In this document: piece after piece, positions 46,404-58,237 of the stretch
Position numbering within the stretch: the first letter of the stretch is position 1
How the letters are laid out: each line of letters starts with the position of its first letter
Assembly (NCBI GenBank): GCA_002007465.1
Contig: LNAC01000272.1
Coordinates: forward strand, 526,002-590,001
Direction: 5' to 3'
Source: Ailurus styani
Taxonomy: Eukaryota > Chordata > Mammalia > Carnivora > Ailuridae
Length of the DNA stretch: 64,000 nucleotides
The notes under the pieces: model-generated
The model's input: only the letters and a program-made list of their open reading frames with translations
Told to the model about the DNA's origin: nothing
Database searches by the model: none
Program-made: the position numbers and the translations under genes

Positions 46404-47059
46404 CTTACACTTTGTGTCTGCAAGGTATAAACCTTGCAGACAACTGTCTTAGCTCCCCACTGTCCTGCTCTTAAGGAAGGACTTCTGTCCAGGGTTTAAC
46501 AGGCGGTGCTAGGAGCACAAAATGGAAGGACATTAAGAGGCAAAGGGCTCATGGCTCCTATTAGGAGCTAAATCTAGACTCCAGTGGCCAGGGAGGCTGA
46601 GTAGCAGGGGACTGCATTCTGATTTGGTGAGAGCCTCTAGGATCACGCAGTTAAGCAGACTGGGGCTAGCCAGCCAGCCCACCATGACACAGAGAATGCC
46701 AGAGTGGAGAATGCCTGCAAAAATGCGGCCAGGAGAAGTAGCCCTTTACCATTCCTCTTTTGCTCATTTTGGCGGTTGAAGGAGGGAAAAGTCATCCATA
46801 CCCATCTGCACGTTTGTACTGTTGCATGCAAGAGACAGGAGGGAGTTTTCAAGTTCCTAAATTTTGTTTCCCATCTTGCCAGTCTTGTTACGTGGGACTT
46901 CTGACAAGGGACTCTCAACTCAACACATACCCTTCTTACGAGAAAGCACTCTCATATTTTTATTCTGTTCTGTTTTATTCTATCAGAGTCTATTTTATTT
47001 AAAGATAAAAAATCTGTAAATTTTCATGAATGGATGAACGGGTAAACAAAATATGATCT
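46399..47059. other. Intergenic, nothing recognised
   Basis: Mixed-composition DNA; short frames on both strands overlap and have no domain. Confidence 0.45.
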
Positions 47060-47060
47060 C

Positions 47061-47110
<50 letters not shown>

Positions 47111-47118
47111 TTATCTAT
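47060..47118 (+). repeat. Microsatellite (ATCT)n
   Basis: About 13 ATCT units with one TTTATC interruption near the 3' end. Confidence 0.97.
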
Positions 47119-47550
47119 GTCCATGATGGATATTTATGGAATGGAATATCATTTCCACCTTAAAAGGAATGGAAATACTGTCACGTGCTATCATATGAAA
47201 GAAGCTTGAGGACATGACACTAAGTGAAATAGCCAAATACTGGCTATTTCAAAATACGAAAAGACAAGTAAGTACTGTGTGATTCCACTTGTTATATGAG
47301 GTACCTAAGGGTAGTCAAATTCACAGAGACAGAAAGCAGAAGGGTGGTGACCAGGGGCTAGGGAGAGGGAAAAGGGGAGCCATGGATGGATATGGAGCTT
47401 CAGTTTTGCAACATAAGAGAGTTCTGGAGTTGGATGGTGGTGCTTGTTGGTGACTACACTTAACATGACTGAGGTGTAATTTTTAAATTGTGAAGATGGT
47501 AAATTTTACCTAAATTTTAGGTGGTGTTTGTCGTTGTTTTAACCACACGT
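47119..47550 (+). mobile_element. Old L1 LINE 3' fragment
   Basis: 'gaatggaatatcatttccac', 'ggacatgacactaagtgaaa', 'tgtgtgattccacttgttat' and 'agaagggtggtgaccagggg' follow the L1 3' end. Starts directly at the ATCT microsatellite. Confidence 0.85.
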
Positions 47551-47559
47551 AAAACACAA

Positions 47560-47750
47560 TGAGGTCATTGTGACAAAGCAAGGGGGCTTTGAGGGGCCCT
47601 GCCTAAGGTGGGGAGTCAGGGAGGTCTCCCCAGAAGAAGTGGCATTTAAGCCAAGACCCAAGAGGTGAGTGAAGTTAACCGTGGAAGGGTGTGCAGGCTC
47701 CAGGTTGAAGAAGCCTCTGGACTGTGAACAGGTTAAACAGGCCTTATCAA
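47560..47750 (-). repeat. L2-like fragment
   Basis: 'gtcagggaggtctccccaga' and 'gaagtggcatttaagccaag' resemble the inverse L2-type repeat also seen at 20600-21210. Confidence 0.5.
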
Positions 47751-49734
47751 ATCATGTGTGGGCTCCTACCATCAACCCGCTTCCTGCTCCCAGTCTCTTT
47801 CCACCTACACACTGATCCAGACTAATTTTCTAGAATACCGCCTGGATCATGCCAGTCTCCCACCTTCCTGGTTAGTCCTTCCAGAATGTTCTTTTTGCCT
47901 GCTGAATAACCCCTCTGCCTGGCCCTCAAGGCCCTCTTCTCCCAGCCCCACCCTGGCCAGTCAGTACCCCGCCCCCCCGCACCCATGCGTGAACCCTTGC
48001 ACCAGACGTTCCTGTGCCACGCTGCCTGAACACACCTCTGCTCTTCTGTCAGGTATGCCCTCCTTTCCACCCCCTACCCCCATGTCCTGGTCCCTTTTGT
48101 GCCTTTGAACACCCTCTCCACTCCCTTTCTGGATTCTGTAGCATGATGTTTAGCATTTGCTTTCCTACCTTTTAACTGCACCACCTCCCCCCGCACATCT
48201 GCACACACACTTCCCTGGGGGAATGGAGCCTTACTCTCGGTCAGAGTCCCTAGTGCCCGGCACCACCTTGGTGGGTCTAACAACACTTCCCAGCACCTAA
48301 CAGTCCTAAGTCCTGAAAGTCAGCCACGCTCACCAGCCCAGGGCAGCTGGTCGACCCGAGGCCGCTGTGCGCCAGGAAGCAGCCTGTTTACTCTCCGCCC
48401 GAGCTGGGGGCCCGTCTCTCACAGCCTTCCATCTCCTCCTGACATTCTTGAGCCAAACCTCTCCTGACCAGGCCCTCCAGATGCTTAACAGGATTATCTG
48501 CCTAACAGCACAGCCCTCCCAGGCGGGTGATTTTATCCAGGGAGAAGCGAGGGCAGGGACAAGCATGAAGGCACATTTTCCCAGAGGCCAGCCGACACCC
48601 TCTGGAGCTGAGGCAGGGTGTGGTGGGGGGCCGGGCACAGAGGACTCAGGTGGCCACCCCTCCTCGGGCCCACTCTCTTGATAAGTCTGACTCGGAGCAA
48701 GGCCGCCGCCGCAAAGCCCGGTTTTGCACGGGGACCTCAGCAACTGGCAGAGGCCGCGGTGCTGTGGGGTGGAGAGGAGCAGTGGGGGCGGAAGGGGGAG
48801 GCGCGGGGGTTGGGAAATCCACCTGGATGCCATCAGTCTTGCCAGAGTAAACAGAGCTGACAGGAGTGCTTGCCGGCAGCCTGGTACAGGTTAGGGGGGG
48901 GTCACCGGAGCGGCCTGGTGACCCGCTTGCCTGAAGGTAGAGACGCTCTGGAATCTGTCACAAAGGACAGAGCTGAAAGCTCATTCCTCGTGGAATGAAC
49001 CCGTTTCCTGGCATTCCACACAACGGGGAGTGAGGACGCTTTTAAAAATGTCTTAAATGTAAATCTGAGCTGGGATCAAATACACACATTTAAAGCAAAA
49101 CAAACAAAAAAGATCCACCCTCGCCAACCTCAAAGTAGGATCCACAGTCTAGATGTCACTAGCCATAAAAAATACCCTTTCAAAGCTCTGTCTCGGTTTT
49201 CTGGAAGCTTGAGGGCTTAGAAAGTATAGCTGGTCTTAGCAGGAGAACCTTAATGATCTAGAACTTTCCATCACAACAGCAGGGCCGACCTTGAACAAAG
49301 GTCTTTTATGAATATCCTATAATATGGGGGATGGCAATTGCTCTGTGTCTCTTCCTAAGAGCAAAACCCTGCAAACGCTCACTTCTTCTTAGTGTGACTA
49401 TGAAAGTGACAGCAGTGGCATAGTTAGCATACTTCCCAGGACTCTCCCACAGCCTAGACCGAGTGGGACAGAAATTGTGAAAAAAAGAGTTTGAGTAACT
49501 CACAAGGAATTTTGAATCATCGGAAGCACCAGCAAGACGATTGTTAATCCCTCCCTTCAGCAGGCTCCAAGGGTCTGTTAAGTGCCTGGAACGGGCCAGA
49601 GTATCGGATGAGGGGGGGGCACCCAGACGTTAAAGTCACGGCCACGGTGACTTTAGCTCGAAAAGACACACAAACGGTTTCTTCCGAAGAAAACCAGTCA
49701 CCACCTAACCCTGCCTGAGCCCTAGCAAGATGTC
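47751..49734. other. Intergenic, GC-rich in part; nothing recognised
   Basis: 48300-48900 is GC-rich with a 167-codon minus-strand frame (48330-48833) that has no domain and no splice context. I do not call it a gene. Confidence 0.45.
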
Positions 49735-49905
49735 TGCTGATCTGTTTTGTGACCTTGGGCAAGTCACTTCACCAGCCTGAGTCTTGTTTCTTCACCTATA
49801 AAACAAAGATAGTAAAACCAGGGTGCCTTCGGGGTATTCCTGGCACTAATGAAGGCTTGTAAAGGGCTTTGAGATCCCCAGGATGAAAGTCTCTGCAGAA
49901 CAGTA
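49735..49905 (+). repeat. MIR SINE fragment
   Basis: 'gaccttgggcaagtcacttc', 'tataaaacaaagatagtaaa' and 'aaagggctttgagatcccca' follow MIR/MIR3 order. Confidence 0.8.
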
Positions 49906-50019
49906 AAGCCTGATTATTACGCTTCGAACATGACGTTCCCATGAAAACCCTGGTCAGGCTCTTACCCCACCTCTCCGTGAAGATTTAATAGCAGAGGGTT
50001 GTAATAAGTTCGTAAAGGA

Positions 50020-50700
50020 CAGAGACCTCCATTACCGATACAAAATATGCTGCAGCGAACTAGTATATTAAGGGCTATTATCATGAATAATTAAGGCCAG
50101 GTTCTACTTACAGATTAATGAATCAAGTATATGTTGTGATGTAGTGGATTTTCATTATGGCTTCCTCAACCAGCTCACGTCATGAAATTTATTTATACTC
50201 CTCGGGTCCTCCAGGTTGCGTGGATTAGCAGGTTTACCCCACAAAAGAGGTTGGCAAAGTAAACTTCTGAGGGATGCTTTCATGCCTACTGTAAGAAATA
50301 AACCCAATTAGAGGTCTCTTAGCACAGATGAAGAAGGTTCATTAATGATAATGAAGGGCTGACCTACCCTAGGCCCCTAAGTTTGTAATTAATCTTGTAC
50401 AGACCTTCCAGCTTGCATATATTGAAGAATATCAAAGTCATGTACATTGCCCCAAGCTAACACACATGCACGTGGAAAGGAGAAGTGCCGGCTCATGCAC
50501 AGACATTTTGGCTGATCTTGGACAAGGCGATGCTACATCTGATGGTGCATTTGCTTTACAAGGTGGAGCCATAATTGGATCAAATAAAAGCCTTTAGATA
50601 ACTCATGGGGCCTAAATATAAAAATCCGTAATTTCTGAATTAAATGGCACTAAAAAAACAGATGTCCAAGGTAAAGGACAGAGTGTGGATTTTAAGAGAT
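50020..50700. promoter_or_regulatory. Candidate conserved non-coding element (enhancer-like)
   Basis: About 680 bases lack any recognised repeat and are dense in short transcription-factor-like cores: 'gaataattaagg', 'cattaatgataatgaagg', 'tttgtaattaatct' and 'ccataattggatcaaataaa'. The texture resembles vertebrate developmental enhancers. Without alignment this is only a suspicion. Confidence 0.35.
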
Positions 50701-51239
50701 ACAGCCAAGAGGAATTACAGACATTCACGTGAGTGTATTGATCAGTGGAATGACTTAGGCTCTAACTGTCCCAAAATGAGTTTCAGCAAATACCCTGAGT
50801 ATTAGTGTTTACATCTTGTGCTCCTTTTTCTGGGATTTCCATCTTTTCCTGTGCTTTTAAAAATAATGCTGCCATTGGAATTAGCCAAGGAAAGGTAATT
50901 AGTAATGCCAGGGTGCGGGGACTGTATACAGTAAGAGAGGAAAGAGATTACTTGACTCTGGAGATAAGGGTCACTTTTAGATTTCTGGAATGCTATTTGA
51001 AAAGGAGAGGTCCTGGGTAACACAAGAGATGATGTGGGCGTGAGGTCCATCTGCGCAGCAGGGAGACTCATCGGCAGCTCAGCCTCGACGGGCCACATAC
51101 TGAAAAAAATTATTGAGGCCATTAGGTTTATAGATAAGCAGGATAAACTTACTTTCAAGGGAACCTGGAATTCTTTTCCTGACTCAAAGCCAAGTCTTCC
51201 AAACATGCTGGGCAGTGGCATGCCTTGATGCCTTTGTTT

Positions 51240-51400
51240 ACCAAGAACCTCCACCTACTCACCCCCTCCTCTGCCTGGGAAACTCCTAGTCATCTTTCAA
51301 GATGCCCGTCTAAATGCCTCTTGCTCTGTGAGCCTTCCTCGGTGTTTGCAGGTCAAAGTATACGCTTCCCTCTTGATGCTCTCACATACTCAGCTCACAC
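51240..51400 (+). repeat. L2-like fragment
   Basis: 'gggaaactcctagtcatctt', 'caagatgcccgtctaaatgc' and 'tgtgagccttcctcggtgtt' follow the L2 3' region. Confidence 0.5.
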
Positions 51401-51739
51401 CCTCTTGGATCGCGCAACATATCCCATGGGGAGCATGGCAGCAAACGCTTCCCCCTCGAAGTGTGAGCCTTGGAGCATGGCGGCCACATCTTACTCATCT
51501 TTGCTGTAGGTCTAGCAGCAGCAGTGATAGGACAAAGTGGTTCTGAGACATGTCCATTAATTTTAAACACAAATGCTTACCAACCAACATGGTACAGTCC
51601 CTGACCCATCACAGTACATTCTGGCTGTAAACAATCGTTAGGGCTGGTCTGGAATAGAGCCCTCCACAGACTGCATAACAGACACCAAGTGTTTATTAAA
51701 ATAAATTCAACTGTAGTCGGAGTAACCAAGTAGGGCTTT

Positions 51740-51880
51740 TATGGCCCCAGGGCTAGGTATCCCCATTTTCCCACCTGTAAAATGGGAGAGTAATATCTTC
51801 ACGATGTTGTTATAGATCTAAGATGAGGAGTCACGTGAGAGAGTGCTTCGTGCCTAATATAGGTTGATTGATTCTGAATG
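51740..51880 (+). repeat. MIR SINE fragment
   Basis: 'ttcccacctgtaaaatggga', 'tgttgttatagatctaagat' and 'agagtgcttcgtgcctaata' are MIR core and 3' motifs. Confidence 0.75.
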
Positions 51881-52146
51881 TGCCTGTGGTTAAAGTCACC
51901 AACTATTAAAGGCTCTAGAAAAGTGACCCTAAAGTCATCATTTTAAAAGGGATCATTATCTTCCAAGTCATTAGGGATCCTTTGGGGAGTTTAGCCTGGA
52001 CCCCTTTCAGGGAAGGTCAGACTCAAGGGTCCCGGTGAAGTGGTGTTGCTGTGACCAGGTGGCCCAGCCTTAGGTCAAGGGAACTGGTCAATTTGGAGAT
52101 AAGCAGTGCCTGGTGGGAAGCGGCCTGGCTCAGAGCTCTTTCAAGG

Positions 52147-52322
52147 ACAGTGGCTCTCCGATTTTGCTGCACATTAGAGTCAGCTGGCGAGCTTTTAAGA
52201 CTGCTGTTCAGGCTGTACCCCAGATAGATTAAATCAGAATCTCTAGGGGCGGGACCCAGACATGGGTATTTTCTAAAGCTCCCTTGGAATATTCCAATGG
52301 GCAGCCACGGTTGAGAGTCCGG
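52147..52322 (+). mobile_element. MER5A-like hAT DNA transposon fossil
   Basis: 'cagtggctctccgattttgc', 'tgcacattagagtcagctgg', 'ttaaatcagaatctctaggg' and the inverse terminus 'cacggttgagagtcc' give the full MER5A layout. Confidence 0.85.
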
Positions 52323-52329
52323 AGCATAG

Positions 52330-54137
52330 AGGGTCACAGACCTCGATGCCCACAGAGGTGGCCCCGCCGGTTGCACGACCAGCCTGTTGTAAGACATTTG
52401 GGAGGAGTGAGGACTGTGGTCACCTGCAGAGCACCTGTCCTACTTGCAGATTTTCAACATTTAAAAAAGAACACACCATTTGAGCCAAATGAAACACAGC
52501 TGTGAGCTGGATTTGGCCCATGGGACATGGGTTTGCAAACCCTGCCGGGGCGAACACTGTCAGAGAGGCCACGATAGGTTCTGAGCGTCGGTGGAAGAAA
52601 GCCGGGCCTCAGGAAGGGCTGCAAAAGCCATCAGCTGGGTGCTTCCCAAGGCTTCCCCCTCCATCCCGTTCTCTTCCTCCCTCCAGCACTATCTCCCCAG
52701 ATGCGACTGTTAATTGGCTTTTATTTATTTTACATGCTTTGACATTTCAGGTGCCTCGAAAAATGTATTTTAACATGCCGTCCCAGCAGAGGTTGAATTT
52801 CATCTTGGCAGAAAGTTCTTTGCACTGATTCCTGCTGACACGGCTCTGGTGGGAGCCCTGGGGCGGGTTCCCCTGTGTCGAGGGAAGGAAGCCCATCAGG
52901 CCGGCCAGGCGCCCCTCCTGCAGACTGGGCTGGGGTTCTGCTGGACCCCTCTCTTTTTGCAGACCGTCCTTGCCGCGTGGGGCGTTGCCTCCCTGGAAGA
53001 GGGCTGGCTTGTGCTTCGCTGCAGAAGCGGATTGGAGGTCCAAGCTCCTCTGTGTTCCTTTCGTTCTCTGGGTTCAGAAGTCGTTGGTTGACTAAACTGG
53101 GTGTGGCCTGGACAAGGCCAAACGTGTCGCATCGCATCTCCCTCCCGGCTCCTCCCCACCCGTGATTAGTAAGTCCTTCCAGTCCTACACCGAGGCCCCA
53201 GCAAAGCCCTAGATAGAGGCTGGCTTCGGCGGGACGGCCAGGACACAGACTGCACGAACCACATCCGCTTCCAGTCTGGCAAGTCCGCACTTCTTTCCAG
53301 AAACATCCCCCCTCGGCCCTGAGTGGCTATTCCTGTATCGGCTTTGCCTTCCACAAATGCCTTCCACAAAGGAAATCCCTCAGATCACTGACAATAAAGA
53401 GACAGGTACGGCGCCTAATGATCATTGCATAAGAATAAACCAGCACCCCCTGAACCAATGAATGAATAACACCTCACCTTGGCCTCTGGTTATCACGACT
53501 GATAGCAGAAAGATGAAGACGGCGTGGGGTTCGATTTTCGGTTTTCGGGGTCACTGAACATTTTTGAGCCCAGGGAACAGAGATGAACAAGTCAGTCCCT
53601 GCCCTCAGGGAGCTCTCTGCAGCATGGGGCACTCCAGGGGTGTCCAGTGTTCTAACAAAGGGGTGTGGGACTGGAGAAGGAAGTGACTAACTTTGCCTTG
53701 GGGCACAGGGAATGTCTCGGCAGAAGCTGGGACAGCAGGGCTGGGTCTCCAAGGCACTCCCTGTTCCCAGCAGGAGCCTGACTCTAAGTTGGGGACAATG
53801 TCTGCCCTCAGGGGAGAGTCGGAGTTGGGCCCCTAGCCTGGTTTCCCAGCTGCTGTTTCCCAGACAGCCTTCACTGGGGAGGAGAGGGAATCACAGCCTT
53901 ACCTTTAAAGGCCAGTCCTCTCCCTCCCATCACCCGGCTCCCTCCCTCATCCTCCTCCCCCATCACTTGGGGTCCCAAGAACCCAGTGAGGATTAATAAC
54001 TCACAAACAAAATGGCAGAACCTAAGAAAAGCTGGGAATGAAAGTTGTGGTATGCCGAGGTGTGTGTGTGCAGGGGCCGGGGTTGGGGGGGGGGTTGGGT
54101 GTCGGTGGGAGAGGTCCAATCCACCAGATTGGGGTCT
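52330..54137. other. Intergenic, GC-rich; nothing coding recognised
   Basis: An inverse L2-like piece lies near 53565-53640 ('gaacaagtcagtccctgccc'). The 186-codon frame at 52730-53290 on the minus strand has no domain. A G-rich run ('gggttgggggggggg') sits near 54080. Confidence 0.45.
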
Positions 54138-54340
54138 CTTTTTTTAAAAAACAAGATTTTTATTTAATTATTTGACACAGAGAGGGACAGCAAGAGAGGG
54201 AACACAAGCTGGGGGAGTGGGAGAGGGAGAAGTAGGCTTCCTGTTGAGCAGGGAACCCAACGCGGGCCTTGATGCAGGACCCTGGGATCATGACCTGAGC
54301 CAAAGGCAGACGCTTAAGGACGGAGCAACCCAGGCTCCCC
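54138..54340 (-). mobile_element. Can-SINE, full length
   Basis: Inverse head 'gcaacccaggctcccc' at 54340. Target duplication 'cagattggggtct' at 54125 and 'cagattgtggtct' at 54341. Confidence 0.93.
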
Positions 54341-55020
54341 CAGATTGTGGTCTTTTATCGCTGATGTTGTTTAAAATTGTTGGTGCATGGAGATACTAAG
54401 AAACAGACTTTGTGTCAACTCAAAGGCAAACAAATAAGCAGATAGACCTAGTTTTGTTATGTTTAAAAATTGTCTAGAGATCACATGCTCCCTTATTCCA
54501 TGCACCCCAGGGGACCCCTTCCCTGCTCCCTCCCCCGTTTGTTACCAAATAAAATAACTTCCTGTAAATTAAAAAAAAAAAAAAACCTGAAAATTCAAGA
54601 GCACTGTCCATGCCTCGGGGTTTCCAACAGGATCTGGATCTCCGTGTGCTTGGCAGCAGCCAGCAGGAGGAACTGGGACACGACTTGCTCACTTAACCTC
54701 CCTGAGGATATGGTGCTGTGAGGAGCCATCACGCCAATAGCCCAGCGGTTGCCCACCCCTATCTTGCTCTCCAGAAGCGAACCCCAGAGGCAATGGGATT
54801 GGGAAACAGGAGAGATGGGGGCGGGGGTGGGGGAGTCCAAGGAACCCGGTGTCTTCAGGATCAGGAATGGCAAGAAATCTCTAGGACTACTCAGACCCTC
54901 TCGGGAGGAGTGATCATCGTCTGATGAAGAGGTGAAGAAGCGTTCCCAAATGATAACAGCAAAATGTTTGTTTGGGCCCCCAAGTATAAAGTTATTGTTA
55001 AATAGACTCTAAAAAGTCTT

Positions 55021-55210
55021 TTTTTATATCAAGATTTTTTTATTTATTTGATATATATATAGAGAGATTACAAGTAGGCAGAGAGGCAGGCAGAGAGAGA
55101 GGGGGAAGCAGGCTCCCTGCTGAGCAGAGAGCCCGATTCGGGGCTCCATCCCAGAACCCTGAGATCATGACCTGAGCCGAAGGCAGAGGCTTTAACCCAC
55201 TGAGCCACCC
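55021..55210 (-). mobile_element. Can-SINE, head slightly truncated
   Basis: Inverse body ending 'gagccaccc' at 55210, so the last bases of the head are missing. Exact 16-bp duplication 'gactctaaaaagtctt' at 55005-55020 and 55211-55226. Confidence 0.95.
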
Positions 55211-55244
55211 GACTCTAAAAAGTCTTATAGGACTTTATAGCCAG

Positions 55245-55432
55245 CAGGGCAGCTGGGTGGCTCAGTCAGTTAAGTGTCTTCCTTTGGCATAGATCATGAT
55301 CTCAGTGTCCTGGGATGGAGCCCTGCTTCGGGCTCCCTGCCCAGTGGGGAGTCTACTTCTCCCTTTCTTTTTTTGCACACTCTCTTGCTCTCTCCCTTTC
55401 ACTCAAATAAATAAATAAAATCTTAAAAAAAA
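55245..55432 (+). mobile_element. Can-SINE
   Basis: The head agggcagctgggtggctcag and an A-rich tail. Exact duplication 'gactttatagccag' at 55231-55244 and 55433-55446. It lies head to head with the minus-strand copy 35 bases to its left. Confidence 0.95.
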
Positions 55433-55454
55433 GACTTTATAGCCAGAATGTTTA

Positions 55455-55590
55455 GATTTGAATATTATGAGCTTGGGCAAGTGGCTTAATCTCTCTATGC
55501 CTCAATTTCTCATTCTAAATTGGGGATAATAATAGTACCTAGCATATTGGGTTGCCATGAGGATTAAGTAAGTTAATACACAGAACACAC
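55455..55590 (+). repeat. MIR SINE fragment
   Basis: 'gagcttgggcaagtggctta', 'atgcctcaatttctcattct', 'attggggataataatagtac' and 'ttgccatgaggattaagtaa' are in MIR order. Confidence 0.9.
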
Positions 55591-56339
55591 TTGCTGTGGA
55601 GCCTGCAAGAAACTATTCTTGCTAGCGAAGACCACCCTCACTAACGTGTTGAAGTCCGGTGTCCTTACCTGCTCAGTGATGTGGGGTCTCTGAATTCTCT
55701 CCCAGATGAAATATTTAGGGAAATAAAAATTTCTCTAGGAACGTATGCTGCTTTTCAAGAAGCACCTTCTCTTGAAGTTACTGAGCTTCCTCAAGAGCTG
55801 AGCGCCTCTGGTTAGCAGAAACGTGTACTTTTATGGTAGGAATACAGCAAAGGGAGTATTATTGCAGGAATAGGGCAGAAAGAGTGGGGCCTCTAGACAT
55901 CTCTGCCTCATTCTGTAGTTTGCTCCTGGTTTCCATTTCCTGTACATCAGAGTGTCATCACAGAAAATGGAGTGTCCCCCTCAATTTTACATTACATTCC
56001 TTTAGAAAAGTGCAAATTGTTTCCTTATTACAAAAGCACTGCACAGCGCTTGCAGAAAAAACAGCTTGAAAGGAAAAAAAACCCATCTAATTCTCATCAC
56101 CCAGAGACATCTTCTGTAACCCCAGGTGTACAGCTTTCTGGATCTTTTATATCACAGATACAGCTTAAAAAACACTTGGCTCACCAGCTATATAATTTTG
56201 TAACCTGTATTTTCCATTTGACTGTATATCATGAGCATCTTTCCATGGCAGTAAATATTAATTCTACAACATCATTTTGAATGGCTGAGGAGCATCTCAT
56301 TTGATAGTCGGACCATCTTGCCGTACAACTCTTAGTTTC
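55591..56339. other. Intergenic; possible decayed L1 sequence
   Basis: Around 55990-56280 ('catcacccagagacatcttc', 'gagcatctttccatggcagt', 'ttgaatggctgaggagcatc') looks like old LINE sequence. No exon seen. Confidence 0.35.
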
Positions 56340-56545
56340 TTTTTTTTTTTTTTTAAAGAGTTTATTTATTTGACAGAGAGAGAGAGAAATCACAAGTAGG
56401 CAGAGAGGCAGGCAGAGAGAGAGGAGGAAGCAGGCTCCCTGCTGAGCAGAGAGCCGGATTGGATTCGGGGCTCAATCCCAGGACCCTGAGATCATGACCT
56501 GAGCTGAAGGCGGAGGCTTAACCCACTGAGCCACCCAGGTGCTCC
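56340..56545 (-). mobile_element. Can-SINE, full length
   Basis: Inverse head 'gagccacccaggtgctcc'. Target duplication 'caactcttagttt' at 56327 and 'caactcttactgttt' at 56546. Confidence 0.94.
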
Positions 56546-56655
56546 CAACTCTTACTGTTTCACACACAGCTCCTTTCTGATGTTGGAAATCTTAAACAGG
56601 ATTGTTGATCAACCACCTGCAGGAGAGTTGCTTGGATGCACTCTTGACTCTTTCT

Positions 56656-56807
56656 TTTTTGGGGGGGAGGGGCAGAGGGAGAGAGAGACTCCCCAGCAGG
56701 CTCCACGCCCAGCACAGAGCTGACATGGGGTGGATCTCACCACCCAGAGATCATGACCAGAGCTGAAATCAAGAGTCAGACACTTAACTGAGCTGCCCAG
56801 GTGCCCC
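56656..56807 (-). mobile_element. Can-SINE, shorter older copy
   Basis: Inverse head 'gagctgcccaggtgcccc' at 56807; the body is diverged and the T tail replaced by a G run (gggggggagg). Flanks 'ttgactctttcttt' and 'ttaactatttcttt' suggest a decayed duplication. Confidence 0.88.
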
Positions 56808-57379
56808 TTAACTATTTCTTTAGTATAAAATCATGTCAGTGATGTTGCAGGATCAAAGGATACACAAGGATACATACGCTTTAACGGTTTGAGATGAATA
56901 TTGCCAGATCGTCTCTCTTCCTTCCAGGAAGTCTGCCTCTTATCTACCAAAGATTGTTTCTTAAAATTCTTTGCCAATTTTTTCAGCAAAAAAAAGTACC
57001 TTAGTTTAACTTCTACTTTTGATAGGTAATTAGATCGACTATTTTAAGTATATTTTCCGGCCACGTGTATTTCAGCTTGCAAGAGCCTCAGTTCAGGTCT
57101 TTAATCCACTTTTCTGTAAGCGTTGGTTTTTTTCTTTTGTTATAATTTGTGAAGTCTGAAAGAGTAAGGTTATTGACGCTACTGTATTTGTTGCAAATAG
57201 TGTTTTGAAGTTTACTCGTTCTCTTTCTCTTTTTAAGTTTCTCTTTAAGTTTTTTTTTTTTAAGACACATGGAGTCAAATCTATAATTTTCATTTTTAGT
57301 GTCGATCTTCACCCAAGAATACAGAGAAGGCCACTTACGTTTTCTTTTGGTAAGCTTTATGGTTACATTTAAAAATTGA

Positions 57380-57575
57380 GGGCGCCTGGGTGGCTCAGTG
57401 GGTTAAAGCCTCTGCTTTCGGCTCAGGTCATGATCTCAGGGTCCTGGGATCGAGGCCCGCATCGGGCTCCCTGCTCAGCGGGGAGCCTGCTTCCCCCTCT
57501 CTCTGTCTGCCTCTCTGCCTCCTTGTGATCTCTCTCCCTCTGTGAAATAAATAAATAAAATCTTAAAAAAAAAAG
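57380..57575 (+). mobile_element. Can-SINE, full length
   Basis: The head gggcgcctgggtggctcagt. Target duplication 'tttaaaaattga' at about 57368-57379 and 57578-57589. Confidence 0.96.
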
Positions 57576-57591
57576 AATTTAAAAATTGATA

Positions 57592-58050
57592 TCTGGTTAA
57601 TATATCATATAATTTGCCATTTTAAAATGTAGAATTCAGTGGTTTTTAGCATATTCACAAGGTCATGCAACTATCATCACTGTCTAATTCCTAAACATTT
57701 TCATCACCACCCCCATAGAAACCCCACACCATTACCATCCCTCCGCATTCCTCCTTCTCTCAACCTTTGAACACCACTCATCTGCTTTCTGTCTCTATGG
57801 ATTTGCCTATTCCGGATCTTTGGCGTAAATGAAACCATACACTATGTGGTCTTTTGTGTCTGGCTTCTTTCACTTAGCATCACGTTCCCAAGGTTCCTCC
57901 ATGTTCTAGAATGGATCAGTATGTTGTTCCTTTTTTATAGTTTCCTACAAAAGAACATATAGAAAGTTTTTAAAGTTTCCATTGTATGGATATACATTTT
58001 CTTTATCCATTCATCAATTATTTTAATTTTATAATACACTTTCCAGTGCC
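57592..58050 (-). mobile_element. Old L1 LINE fragment
   Basis: 'ttcagtggtttttagcatat', 'gtctctatggatttgcctat', 'ggtcttttgtgtctggcttc' and 'cattgtatggatatacattt' match inverse L1 3' sequence in order. The preceding SINE inserted at its edge. Confidence 0.9.
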
Positions 58051-58237
58051 TCCGTGGTTCTTAAAGTGGAGTCTTAGGACCTTCAACGTCGCCCGGGAAC
58101 TTGTTCAAAATGCCAACTTTCAGGTCTCACCCAGACCTGAGGAATTATAACCGCTTGGTGGGGGGGATGGATTTAGCAAACTGTTTTTTAACAGGTTTTC
58201 CAGGTCATTCTGATGCATCCTTGTTTGAGAACCGCTA
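58051..58237 (-). mobile_element. MER5A-like hAT DNA transposon fossil
   Basis: 'gtggttcttaaagtggagtc', 'acctgaggaattataaccgc', 'caggtcattctgatgcatcc' and the terminus 'tttgagaaccgct' fit MER5A. Confidence 0.8.

Noticed and set aside
47060..47118. Direct repeats considered as a CRISPR-like or satellite array
   Set aside because: A plain ATCT tetranucleotide microsatellite in a mammalian genome with no spacers.
48330..48833. 167-codon minus-strand frame in GC-rich intergenic DNA
   Set aside because: No domain, proline- and glycine-rich composition as expected by chance from GC-rich sequence, and overlapping frames of similar length on the other strand.
52730..53290. 186-codon minus-strand frame
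   Set aside because: No recognised motif or conserved pattern; overlapped by several other frames in the same GC-rich stretch.
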